Of a DNA stretch of 64,000 nucleotides, positions 1 to 12,300 are shown one piece after another. Source of the DNA: Parasponia andersonii (lineage: Eukaryota; Streptophyta; Magnoliopsida; Rosales; Cannabaceae); assembly GCA_002914805.1 (NCBI GenBank), contig JXTB01000115.1:368982-432981 (forward strand). Reading direction: 5' to 3'. The position numbers were made by a program, and so were the translations under genes. Within the stretch, counting starts at the first letter, position 1. Each line of letters starts with the position of its first letter. The notes below the pieces were generated by a model. That model did not search any database. It saw nothing but the letters and a program-made list of their open reading frames with translations, and had not been told where the DNA came from.

Positions 1-861
1 ACTCTTGAAATTACAGAATTAATTTACTCAGAAAACAGTGAGCAGTCTATCGATTTAATCATTATATATAGTTCAATCCTCCATAGACAATTCATAATTG
101 GAGCTAGGTTATATTCTATTTACCTTTCCAATTACATCTTTATCCTTGTATACCGTTGATTCTCTAATGAACAATTAATTTATAAATCTATTATAAATTG
201 AGTATTCAAGCTGTTCAAGTTCTGAATCAATACACTAGGGAATCATCTTTCTAGCTTCCTAATGGAATGAATGGATTCCATATCTGTAAGTTACATTCCC
301 AGCTACTCATCTCATCATGCTTCCAAGATACACGTATTTCGATTGGTTTAAAAAACAAACCTTTAACAAGTATGTCAAATAACATAATGTTATAAATAAG
401 AGTCTATAACTACGCAGGATTAAGATTGATCTACATATGATCATCTAGTGATATTATTTGAACTCTCAACAGTTAACAGAATTTATGTGAGATTCAAATC
501 ATGTCTGGTCCAATCCTATATAATCAAATTATATAAAGTACCTCTATAATGATGTCAACACATTAATAATCCAGATAAGACTATTACATTCTCAATATTA
601 ATGGACCATACTAATAATATTTAATTAAATATCCAAAACTTTAATTAATTATTACGGACTATATTTAGTTTATTATCCATAAATTTAATTCTCATGTATA
701 TAACACTTATATGCTAAATTTATGATCACATAAATAAATCAGAGATTTTCTGATATTTAATGATATACCAATTATGCACAAATTCAAGTAGAAAAATGTC
801 ATTTTATTAATTCAATAAATATCTAAAATATACATACTTTTAGGGCATAAACCCTAACACT
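1..861 (-). mobile_element. Probable Ty1/Copia LTR edge (truncated by window start)
   Basis: Read on the minus strand from 861, the sequence opens TGTTAGGGTTTATGCCCTAA. I recognise this as a common 5' border of plant Copia LTRs, beginning with the canonical TG. The AT-rich sequence to the left fits an LTR body of at least 861 bp, but the other end, the primer-binding site and any coding region lie outside the window. There is no polypurine tract just outside 861, so a 5' LTR or a solo LTR fits better than a 3' LTR. This could also be an old fragment. The call rests on the terminal motif alone. Confidence 0.42.
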
Positions 862-2100
862 TATAGCTCAAGTATTTACAAAATAAGCTGTCCTTAGATT
901 TCTAGAAAATTTCGGAAATGTCTATCTTAGAAGCTAAGATTTATGTCCTCTTGTGCTACAAGGCAAGGACATGAATTGCTTGTAAATAGGGGTTCACCCC
1001 CTCTCATTTGTAGAATTTAATTAATTAATATAAGCTCGCTCTCTCCCCCCACGGGCCGAAACTTAAAGCTTCAATACTTATCTTTTGTCTTTAACCGAAC
1101 GCTATCAAACCATCTTCCTTGGTGAAGATTCTACCAAAATCATCACCTCCACTTTGTCATTAAGCTATAAGTCATCGCATCTTATGCACCATTCTTTCTT
1201 GGGCTTCAAATTGTTTTCCTTGTTGAGCCCGTGGTCCTATTTTGTCTCCATATTATTTCCTTAATCCATATATACAAATTTGGCCAACTTTTTCATCACC
1301 ATTCTCTACCTTTATCTCAACTCGTAGCCTTGTCTTATAACACCACCATCATAATCTTTCCTTTCTCTTTTCCTACCCGTGGTAATACCATTGCCACTAC
1401 CATCATTTTGTCATTTCCATTCCACGTTATTGCTGTCATATTTACCATCGCCCTAACTCACTCATCTCAAGCTTGTGGCCACATCAAAACCATTGTCACG
1501 AATTTGTAGCTAAGTTCTCACTTCCCTTACTTCTATTTTATAAATATATTTTCATATACATATATCGTTGCATATATGAAACTTGAGCAACAAGCCTTTT
1601 TATTGTTGATATTTTCCTAAATATTCATATAGGCCTAGATATTTTCATATATCTATTTTCTAAGCCTAATTTATTCGCACATCCTAGGCCCAATAATTTT
1701 TTTATATCACTTTTATCTCATAATTAGTTTTATATCACTTTCTTTACCAGTCGATTCTTCCTATACTATTTTCTATTATCCTATTACTTTTATGTTACCT
1801 TTTCTATTAATTTGTTTTACAAGTTTCTTTGCATACAATTTCTAACTGTCGCACTTCAGTAATTTGTGAGCCCTGAGCTACTCTCCTCGAACTCTGTGTA
1901 TGACCTCTAGCACAAGTTTGAGATTTTGTGTTCTCTCTCTATCTCTCACTTATTTTTGTTATTATTATTGTTGTTGTTATTATTATTTTTAGCCCATTTA
2001 TTTTATATATCTAACCTCTAGTTAATATTATGGCTAGTTTATTCGCATTTATCAACTAGATTCTTGTTCATTGTATTATTATATTAATGTCGATTCGTAA
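862..2100. other. Intergenic, pyrimidine-rich, no supported gene
   Basis: This stretch is rich in C and T on the plus strand. It holds short open frames (for example 1231-1509) with no recognisable domain, no splice context and low-complexity composition. I see no RNA gene or clear element border. Confidence 0.5.
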
Positions 2101-2515
2101 GCTAATTATCCTTGCAACCGCTTACATATAGGGATATCGTGGAAAGTGTCATTCTTTTTTGTGACTGCCTATCGGGACTTCGATACGTAGTGTCAATATT
2201 ATGATAACACTTACGTTATTCTTACGACATTATTATTATTATTATTATAATATTGTAAGTAAGTTATCCCTGCAACCGCTAATGTGGCAAGGATGCTGTA
2301 GAAAATGCCATTTCCTATATCGATCGTTTATCAGCACTTCAATACATAGACAATATTGTAATAACTCTTATACTTGTGTATACTAAGTGAGTCATTTTTA
2401 CAATCACTAACGTGGCAATGGCGCCATGGGAAGTGTCCTTTTCTATCTCAACTGCCCAATGAGACTTCGACACGTGACACATATTATGATGGCTCTTTTT
2501 TGTGTATACCATATG
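2101..2515. repeat. Three diverged tandem copies of a ~130-170 bp unit
   Basis: A motif beginning near TTATCCTTGCAACCGCT, followed by GTGGCAAGGATGCTGTGGAAA-like and ACTTCGATACGT-like words and ending near ATTATGATAACTCTTA, occurs three times. Approximate copies are 2103-2215, 2262-2375 and 2386-2510, with substitutions and indels. An ATT microsatellite sits between copies 1 and 2. The array is decayed and noncoding. It may be part of an old retrotransposon LTR, but no ends were recognised. Confidence 0.6.
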
Positions 2516-4240
2516 ATCTAATTTTAATCTTAATTATTCTATACTTTATTTTAATTAATCACATATCTCATTCATTAATCATAACACAAGGTCCGATCCC
2601 GAACACACTTAATTAAAGGACCTCGTAAATCTGATGCATGCATGGTTTTGCTTTACGTCTTCACCTATATTATAAGGTTCAAACAAGGTTATGAGGCTTC
2701 ACTTAAAGGCATATATACGAGCGATCATATACTCATAGTGAGCTTGCTATTGAAATTTGTTAAGTATTAAGTGGGGAAGAATGTTATTGATACTGTATAT
2801 TTCAACCAAAGAAAAGAAAAAGTTTATTTACGTCGTCCCTAACGAACCATAACTTTCAATCTAGAGGGTTAAATACGTTCTAAAATTTAAATTCTGGACC
2901 AAAGTGTCAAATGCGGTAAGTGTAGGGATATACAATTAAAAGCGATATATTTTCTTCTTATCTAAGGCTGAGTTAGTATATGACGCTTTTGATAAATGGA
3001 GTTATACATCAACATAAAAATATATTATGTATATGTGTGTATATATATGGTTGTTAATTTAATAGATATTTTTTTTTTACTTATATAAGTATTTTTTTAT
3101 TTGTTGGATTATTATCTAATAGTGATTCAACAGTTATAACAATATACATAAAAAAATATAAATTATTAATATTATTTATCTTTTATTATTAAAAAATATA
3201 TATGATAAATTTTAATTCATCAAAATAATATTTATGTATAAATAAAAAAAATACTAACTATATATATTTTAGAAATTAGGTGCATGCCACACAAATAATA
3301 TTAATAATAAAGAAATGAAAAGGAAGGAAGGGGTGCACATGAAAGTGGATAATGACGCCAAAATGTGAATTGGTAGCAGGACTATCATGCATGGGACCCA
3401 CAAGTGCAATTAGAATGTTTATTTTTTTTTTATTTTTATCAAATGTGTATGTTTGATATATCTATTTATATAATCCTTGGTCTGATATGGTTGACCCTAA
3501 TACTCATACATATGTAACATTTTTACATTGAGCAGAGATAATTTTTCCTACCTAATACGTAATATTTTGGTTAAAGCTTGTTTCTTCTCTTTGAAGGAGT
3601 TTATAACTTTTTTAAATATAAAAAGGATGGAGCACCTTTCTGCAAAGTGTACAAAATTATATATATATATATATATTTATGTATATATATCTCAGGTTCT
3701 ATGATTAAATCCTGAACTAACAGGAAATGATTTGCAGTGAAGTATACTTAATTTATGTTTAGGTAATATATAGTCAACAAAAAGATATAATAGAGCAGGA
3801 ATAATAATGTAAATTTATCACAGAGAAGGTTAGATACATTGACTTGATTGCTTACACGTACACACGTACAAAGCCTTTCCAATTTGTCTTGATGATCATG
3901 CTAATACAAAATAAAGCAAATATAAATGATTAAAAAACGACACAAAATCAAGCTTCAATTAAAAATTTTTAAAAAAAGAGAAAAATGGAAAAAAGTTATT
4001 ACATTTTAAGCTGTTCCACCTGATTATAAAAAATAAAAAAAAAAACTGTTCCACCTACATTCCTGTAGCATATTCGCTGTTACAAAACGTGGAAATGAAG
4101 CCTTTAGAATAGCAATGAAATGGTCAAAAAGCCGTCATCTAAATTCTAAGTTTCCAAAACTAGCAAATTAAGCAATTGAAACTACTCTTGTTAAAGAAGA
4201 GGCTATTTTTGAGTCAATAATTATATGCCCATTTTTCTCA
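2516..4240. other. AT-rich intergenic, nothing recognised
   Basis: Low-complexity AT-rich sequence with poly-A/T runs and a short TA tract near 3658-3677. No reading frame with family resemblance and no clear repeat ends were seen. Confidence 0.5.
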
Positions 4241-4249
4241 GGGATATTG

Positions 4250-4621
4250 TGGAATAATTGTAAAAGAAATACTCTGAAATTTGGATATTCTGTAATTTAA
4301 AACATGAAATTTAGACTTTGTAAAATAATACCCTAAGATTAAGAATTTCTGAAAATTAATATTTTGGATAGATTTATCGACCAAATTTAAGAATGAAAAA
4401 ACAATAATATCTTCCATTAAAACTATATTAGTCCATATTATTCATCTTAATTTTGAGAATATTATTGTATTTTATCAGTTAAAAGTATTCATAAAGTCAA
4501 TCTAGAATGTTAACTTTTAGAAATTCTTAATATCAAAATATTATTTTGTATAATCTAAACTTCAAATTTTAAATTGTAGAACATCTAAACCTCAGTATAT
4601 TCTTTTACAATTATCCTGGAT
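4250..4621. mobile_element. Palindromic MITE-like element with ~140-bp inverted arms
   Basis: The left arm (from 4250, containing AATAATTGTAAAAGAAATAC) and the reverse complement of the right arm (ending near 4620, containing GATAATTGTAAAAGAATATA) align over roughly 140 bp with scattered mismatches. This includes the shared words TTAAGAATTTCT and AATTTAAAA. The element has no coding capacity and is about 370 bp long, which fits a foldback MITE. The target-site duplication was not resolved. Confidence 0.6.
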
Positions 4622-4830
4622 ATTGTTATCTATAAAAATATACATATTTTCCTATTAAAAGGAGAAACATATATTTATCTATATAAATATACACACGGTA
4701 CGGCGTAATCAGTCTCGTTATATTTTCACTATTGGTTAAATTATGTAATGAGACTGGTCTTGAACGAGACTATTCAAAGATAATAGGTACAAATATATAT
4801 ATATGGCACCAATCTAATATGCATTTTTTC

Positions 4831-5031
4831 TTTTTACCTATGTATAGTTATCAATTTGGTCAATGAAAATTTAGCATGTATATTATTTTATTGTTAAAAG
4901 TAAGAAAAAGAAAAAGCACTAATAATGCACGTCTTTTCATGCACTTCATTATAACTATTGGATCATGGTGATCTAATTACTAAAAAAAAAAAAGTACCTA
5001 CCTATAAATAAAAAAAAATACCTATTGACAA

Positions 5032-5033
<2 letters not shown>
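4831..5033. mobile_element. Dispersed MITE-like repeat, copy 1
   Basis: This ~200-bp segment starts with TTTACCTATGTATAG and ends with TACCTATTGACAACC. It is closely similar, in the same orientation, to 29211-29426. Shared internal words include ATCAATTTGG, AATGCACGT.TTTCATGCA and GGTGATC. The ends carry inverted ACCTAT..ATAGGT motifs. Both copies are followed directly by a long TA microsatellite. It is noncoding. Confidence 0.65.

Positions 5034-5067
<34 letters not shown>
5033..5067. repeat. (TA)n microsatellite
   Basis: A run of about 15 TA dinucleotides directly follows the MITE-like copy 1. Confidence 0.9.
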
Positions 5068-5069
<2 letters not shown>

Positions 5070-6110
5070 GTGTTTATTAAAGAAGAGTATTACAAACGTA
5101 TCCGAGCTCTATTTATCAATAAATATGTCCTAAAAAATTTAAAGTTTCGCTTTGTTTTGGGGTTTTCCTAATTTTAGAAATTAATCCTAAGATATAAATC
5201 GAGTATTAATTAGACACATGATTAAGGAGTTTAATAAAGAATACTTGGACCACACATAACTCAAGAAAAATGATAAGCAACTTGATAAAATTACATATAG
5301 TTTGGAATAAATCTACGTGTTATTTGAAGCTTGCTACTCAAACCCAAACTACATGTTACTTGAGCTCGCACTACACGTCATCGTTTGACTATATCTCTCT
5401 ATATGCAAACTATACAAGTTGCCCCTAATATTTTAGAAGTTTCTAGAACCCTCTAATTTGTACCTTAAGCTCTTATGGCTTAAATACTTACAAGACAAGT
5501 TCCTAGTCTTCAAGAACAAACCAAGAACAAACCGTGTAATGATTCTATAACACTCTAGAATTCTCCAACTTATATCCTAAGAGCTTATTGTTCGATTTAA
5601 AATGATTTTCGCAGCGGAAGATTGGCCTAGAAACATTCAAAATTTTCTCAAAACAGTTGACTATATGAGTGCATAGTATTAATTCATAGCAAATAGGAAC
5701 ATACAAAGAGAATAGATTTAATACCTTTTGTAGCCTATCAACAGATCTTAACTTTATTGTCTTCTCTACCACGATCTTCCAATTCAAGCTTCAAGTACAA
5801 CTGGATGAACGTATGGGCGTTGCATATAATTTCTTAAAACTCACATTTCAGGCACTTACAATTTTCTCAACACATGAGATTGCAAGAGTTTTGTCATACA
5901 GAAAATAGGAAGACTCTCTTCTTTTTTCTCTCTAGTTTATGGAGGCTCAGTAGAAAATAATACGTAATCTCTTTCTCTTTTTTTCTGCNTATATATATAT
6001 ATATATATATTAGAGATACGTGTGTGGTATGCGTCATATCTTATGGCAATTTACTCAGGCTAAATTATTTGATTTGACATTCTGATGTGAGGAATCCTTG
6101 AATTCAACCC
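5068..6110. other. Intergenic, possible decayed LTR-retrotransposon remnant
   Basis: The sequence contains GCAGCGGAAGATTGGCC-like and GAGGCTCAGTAGAAAATAATACG-like words that I associate with plant Copia LTRs. No pair of ends, primer-binding site or coding domain can be shown. A single N lies at 5989, next to a TA microsatellite (5991-6010). No gene is supported. Confidence 0.28.
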
Positions 6111-7836
6111 CGAAAATGTATAGACTCATTTCAGAAATAGATAACCAAAAATAGAAAGTAGCAAAATGAGATTTTTTTTTACAATTAAATTAAATGGAAA
6201 AAAGGGATTTTTTTAAGCAGCTGAGAAGTCTTCTAGATCATACTGTCAGCAAGTGCAACATGGGAGCATTATAACATTAGTATGATTGTAAAGTAGGTAT
6301 AACTTGTTTAAGAGAGTTTCCTTTTAAGTACTTTAAAAAAAAAAGAAAAGAAAAGAAAAGAGAATTTATTCAAGAGTTTGAGAAGCTGCGTGTGATCCCT
6401 GCTAATTAGGGCACTATTCAAATAGGACAAAAAGGAAAAGTATATATGTCTACTTGTAATGGCTTTATCCTCATCAACAACTTTCATGATATGTTCTCAT
6501 CTTAATTTGGATAAAAAAGAAAAGATATGTACAAATTATCTCTACATCAATTTCATTTCTCAAGATCCAAGAATTTAAGAATATAAATATATATGTGTGC
6601 TTATGCTCAACGTAATCATTTTAAGTGAACCATAAGAACTAACTCTTTGAAAAAGGTAATAGTTTAAGTCACTTTCATTTGAATTAGAATAAAATGAAAA
6701 AGGAAAAAAAAAAGGAGTCATTGTTATTATTTGCTAGGAAGGGGCTGGTATTTCCGGCACAAAAAGTTATAACCAATTAGATCACTATTCAAAAACAAAA
6801 AATTTTCATTAGCGACTAAGATTATTAGTACTATACTCATTCTAAGTTATTTGAGTTTTTCTTTTCAACTAAATACATCATTTAACTTATCAAGTGTTAT
6901 GTCCCAATGTCCTTTCTTAAAGTCTCTTTCCATTTAAAAAAAATTCAAATAGCTCTTACTATTGCATCAACCAAATTAGAGTGACGGATATGGCATTTAC
7001 AAGTTCTAACTTCTAATTAAGTAAATTATATATATATAGCATTAATTAGTGACTAGAGATTTGTTTGTTTTTTTTTTTAAAAATAGTGGCTAAGGATAAA
7101 GTCCATTTCTCGATTATATTTAAATTTTGATTCTTTTTGAAATGATATAAATTTTGATTTGTCCATGATAATATATTTTTATTAGACGATTTAGACGATG
7201 ATTTTCTATTAAAACCCTAATTACCTTTACCACTCAAGCAATGAAGCTTGGACGTAAGTATTTTTATTTTTTTTTGTAAAGTCAATTTTCGACTAAACTT
7301 GAGACATAAAGTTTGCATTCTAAGTGTAGATATGATTCTTGATATAAACTAGACGATATGTTCAAGTTCAGCAGTTTCCTCCACCACCGTACTCATGGCT
7401 CAAAAATAGTAATTTAAAATTCAATTTTGTTCAACTAAATTTTGAGGGACAAATAAAATATTGGATAAGACTTTGGATATGATAAAAATAAAAAATGTTT
7501 ATAGCTCGTTCTTCCAAGATATGAAAAAACAGCAAGTAAACTGTATTTTTCCTTGCCATGTGACATAACACAACAAATAATGCAAAAGTAAAAGTTAATT
7601 TACCGATATGTCCCTGAATATATTTCCAACCAAAAAATAAAGTCACAAAGGTGAATATACAAATAATGTTTTTCAAGAAGAAAAACTCTTTCATATACGT
7701 ACATCTATTAAGTGTTTTGTGATATCATAATTTAAGTTCCTTTAAACCTTTTGACATCGCTTTTCAATGGAATATAAAATAACTATCAATTTTTTGTTAT
7801 CTTACTCGTTGTAGTCTCATGGCCCAATTAAATGAG

Positions 7837-7838
<2 letters not shown>
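6111..7838. other. AT-rich intergenic, nothing recognised
   Basis: Poly-A/T and GAAAA runs, with short random open frames only (for example the minus-strand frame 7431-7694, which looks like translated AT-rich noise). No RNA gene or clear element end was seen. Confidence 0.5.

Positions 7839-7892
<54 letters not shown>
7839..7892. repeat. (TA)n microsatellite
   Basis: More than 25 consecutive TA dinucleotides, one of the longest perfect tracts in the window. Confidence 0.95.
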
Positions 7893-7894
<2 letters not shown>

Positions 7895-8499
7895 CGAGTT
7901 TCTTTTAATGGTGACGTGTACAAAGTATATTTTTGTTGTGTTTACCGCATCCAAATTCCAATGAATCAAAACAATTAAAGGAATGCATTGAAAAAAAATG
8001 ACACCTAAGCAATAAGTGAAAAAATTAATTGTAATAATGCTTGCGGTGAAAAAAAAGTCTTATTGCATTTTCCTTTAAAAGAAAATGAATCCAATTTTAA
8101 TAATTACATGAAAAAAAAAGCATAACTGTTACATGGGGAGAGATATAACTACAAGTGCAGCATAAAAAGCCGGAGCCGGCTACAGAAAGATTTGCAAGTG
8201 GTTTGGGAAATTTTAACCACCAAAAGAGTTTTGTCGTTTAGTTGAAAAAACCGTAAAAATAAAAGACTTTTTTGTTGAGAGTGACAACATCATATTTTGC
8301 TTGAAATAGCACAAGTATATTACTTTTCCAACTTGGTCATTTCACACTAGATTATTAAATTTTTATATATTATAAAATTAAAAAGAAAATAAAACAAAAA
8401 CTTTGGTCTTTTTCAATATTCCATTTCTGATTTTTCTCCAAGGTTTACTGCGAATTTCCAACTCATGCAGCCACTACCCGATTTTGGGACTGCAAAACC

Positions 8500-9311
8500 C
8501 AAGTGAGCGTGAACTGTGAAGAGGAGAGAGAGTGTTTACAGAGAGAGAAGCCAGTTGGTTCGTGTTTGCCACCAGTTCCAACCTTTTTCTGGGACCGTGA
8601 AATCCTTCTAAGCCTTTAAAGCTCAAGTGGGTCATTTTTTGAGGTCCAACAATTCCACTTGCTCATCTTTACTTTCAAAGCCTGTCTTACCTGCCCCCCA
8701 TCTCTCTTTCTCTCTCTCTTTTTCCCCCTTTTTTTTATTGGGTTTTTTTCTTCTTAAACCTTCAAACTCCCCCAGTAGTCCATTCTTTTTTCTTTTTTCC
8801 TTTTTTGAAAAAATATTTTTGAGATCCATTTGTCTGAATTTTGGAATTTTGTAGACTGATTATTCTGATTATTCTGCTTCTGGAGGGTCGAAAGTGGTGA
8901 TGTTGATATATCCTTTTTATCGGGTACGCCATATGTTTGAGTATTTGCCTCTGTGTTTATCTTCAAGATTGGGTCTTTACTTTTGGTTCCTGTAAAAGGG
9001 AAGGTGGTATCTTTCAATTCAAGCATCTGGGCCTTGTTGATATCGGCATAGTTTTACTGCTACAACTTCAAATCGTTTTCTTTTGTGGCTTTTCATTGAT
9101 GGGTTGGACTTGAATTGAGGGTCCTTTGTGGGGTTTAGCTGTATAAGAAGAAGAAAATAGAAAGAGGGTCTTTTCTGGATTTGTTTGACAAGTTTGCTGT
9201 TTCTGTGTTGATTTACTGATTGGGTTTTCATGCTTGGTCCAAGACAATGGAGATGTTTATGGCCAGATTTTTATTCCTTTAGCATTCGGTTTCCAAGATT
9301 AGCGAAGTAAC
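8500..9311 (+). promoter_or_regulatory. 5' leader and promoter-proximal region of the Raf-like kinase gene
   Basis: Composition changes from AT-rich to CT/GA-rich at about 8500 (GAGAGAGAGTG and CTCTCTTTCTCTCTCTCT tracts), typical of plant 5' leaders. The transcription start cannot be fixed by eye. The leader contains upstream ATGs. The nearest complete upstream ORF is ATG 9247 to TAG 9282 (11 codons plus stop), ending 29 bases before the main ATG. It has a strong context, with A at -3 and G at +4. A leader intron could remove it. Confidence 0.4.
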
Positions 9312-12300
9312 ATGAGGAACCTGCTCAAGAAGCTCCATATCATGTCCAATCAATCAGAAGATGCAGAAGGAGGGTCTACTTCATCGAGGGGCAATAAGTC
9401 CATTGGCGGGTCATCCCCTGATAGACTTTTGATTTCAAGGTCTCATCATAGTTCTGATAACAAACCCTTGTCGGGGCTTTCTGGATGGTTGAATTCAGTT
9501 GCTAACAGACATAGCTCAAGCCTCTCATCTTCTTCCAATGCAATAAGAACCGACAGAACAGAACAAGTTGATGCTGTTAGTATTACTGGTTTAGATGTTG
9601 TTTCAGATGCATTGAGGCGTGATTCAAGGTCAAGTAACTCTAGGGATCCTGATGTTGAGGAAGAATATCAGATACAAGTGGCTTTGGAATTGAGTGCCAG
9701 GGAGGATCCGGAGGCAGTTCAGATTGAGGCTGTGAAGCAGATTAGTTTGGGCTCGTGTGCTCCCGATAATACTCCGGCTGAAGTTGTTGCCTACAGATAT
9801 TGGGTAAGTTTTTCCTCTTCGTGTTCCAGAATGACTAAAAGTTGGATTAATTTGTTATTCTTGTTGTTATTGCTTTGTACTCTATAACTTTATTGGCATT
9901 AGTAAGGTGTACAAGTAATTAGATCCCATTAATTTTTGATCTGATTTGGATGGTTTTCTCAACTTACCTGTTGTGGTAAGTTAATCATATGGCTGCCAAA
10001 ATGCACATGGATATATGAAGTTCAGTCGTCTTATGTCCTCCTAAAATGTAGGAGATGCTTATATTTGAGTTGACTTTTTTTTTTTTTAATCCAAGAAAAA
10101 ATTAAGTGGATGGTCATTCGTATGTTGTCCTTCTAAGCACAAAGCTAACTCAATGCTAAAGAAAATGAATACTGTCAAGGGTTGGATATTAATCAGGGAA
10201 GCTGCCCGTGTCACTCTCATGGCTCCTGTGAACCTTTCTTTTACCCTTCCCTTCCTCATGGCAGCGATGAAAGATTAGAAAAGTGGACCACTAAAATTAG
10301 TATATGGAGAAACAGTGTTGTTGAAAGTCACCATCAGCACTGCTGGATTATCTACTCCTATCAGGCTCAAAGCTGGAATGATCTCTATCGTTGATATTCA
10401 CAGCATATGGAATCTAGATTCAGGCATAAATGGGAAGAAATTTGGTGAAGTGGTGGGTTAGAGTTGTGTTTATGTGCAGTTTATTTTGGTTACGAGTTGG
10501 CGTGTTGTTATCACGGATGGTTTTTGAATGAAAGAACTAAAATGGTTTGCAACTTCTTTGGGTTTTGGTTGCTTTTGTGCAGAAAGAAACTGTAGAGTTC
10601 GTGAAGGACTGGTATATTCTCTTTTGGTTTTACATATTTAAATTTTCTATATTTATAACCTGTCTATGGGTTACTTCGGAATCAAAATCATCGGTGCCTC
10701 TGTGTTACTCAATGAAAGGAGGCACCTGAGAGAGTGGGGGCACTTGAGAGAGTGGGTGGAGGTTGGGTGGACTTCCCCCTTTATACGAGAATTGATAAAA
10801 TACTAATCCTAGGAGGACAGAGAAACTAGGGCAGCAGCAAGCTACATCACCACCTGTGACATCGGGCTTCTAGTTTATTTCGTGTGTCCTTCAGATGAAT
10901 CCACACACACTGAAAAATAAAACTAAAATTCTTCAATTTAGATGTGCTCTTGTTTCAAGTCCGTTTCAATCAATTCCTTTTTGTATTTGTTTTATTGACT
11001 TAGGAACTTCCTGTGGTTCTTGACTTCTTGTATACTTAAACAGCATGGCACAAGAGTATGAGGTATGGGAAATGTCTGCTTTTTATTCATTCATTATAGA
11101 TTATTTAGGCTTTTTATCTTTCTTACATGGGGGAAGGGGAAGAATCATGCGCATTTCTTTTCTTAAAGCAGTACTTTTGATTATAGTTTTAAATGTTTCT
11201 TTGAGCTAGCAGCGGGATAGATTACAATGAAAATCCCCTAGAATCATGGTTATTTTTATGTTCATATTGATCAAAAGAGAATAGGCATTCGTTTCTGCTA
11301 TCAGCTATAATTCAATTAGCTTGTAGCTATGCTACATTATGATACAATGCTATTTTCTTATCAAAAGATGCTACCTTACTTTTCTCTTCTTCGAAATTAA
11401 TTTATTATAAAAATCCTAATATGACTTTTCCAATTAGTGTATGTATTTGATGTTCCTTTTTTCCATGTTTTATTCAGGATAATATATCAGGCAAAGCAAC
11501 GTGGTCATTAGTTTTCTGTTCATTTATTTAGAAGTTCCCTTAATTTTATAGAGATTTATATAAGTTTTAGACTTTTGTTGTTGGAGATAGTTCTGCCGGA
11601 GAGATTATTCCAGTAATTCAACTTCTTTTCTCGACTTTGTTATATATTTATTCCGTTCTAACCTATCTCATATCGTAGATTTATACATGCTTCACAGAAT
11701 TATGATGCTCTTAGCTATGATGACAAGATCTTGGATGGCTTCTATGACCTGTATGGAATATTCACTGAGTGCACCCGAGAAAGAATGCCTTCCCTTGTTG
11801 ATCTGCAAGGAACACCTGTATCAGAGAGTGTCACCTGGGAAGCAGTTTTGGTCAATAAGGCTGCTGATTCGAATTTATTGAAGCTTGAGCAGGTGGCGCT
11901 AGAGATGGCTGTAAAGTCAAGGTCGGATTCTTTGGCTTTTGTAAATAGCGATTTGGTGCGAAAACTTGCTGTTTTAGTTGCTAACTATATGGGTGGGCCA
12001 GTTGGGAATCCTGAAAACATGTTGAGAGAATGGCTAAACCTCACTTATAAATTGAAAGCAACACTTGGTAGCATGGTTTTGCCACTTGGTTCTCTGAAAA
12101 TTGGATTGGCTCGGCATCGTGCTTTGCTGTTCAAGGTACTTGTTCAATTCTTATTTATGGTCTAAACCTAATTAGGAATTCTATTTCTACTTTGGTGAAG
12201 CTTTAATAGCCAAATATGTTAGTACTAATTTATGCTTATGCTCTCAACGTATTCTTAATATATATATGATGAGCATACTTTCTGCAATTCTAGTTGCACT

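Noticed and set aside
1231-1509. 92-codon plus-strand open frame with hydrophobic stretches
   Set aside because: Composition is that of CT-rich intergenic DNA, with no recognised domain, no start context and no splice partners.
9804-9887. Extension of kinase exon 1 beyond TACAGATATTGG
   Set aside because: A GTAAGTTT donor follows Trp-164, and joining to 11698 restores the conserved YRYWNYNALSYDD sequence. The read-through tail is hydrophobic noise.
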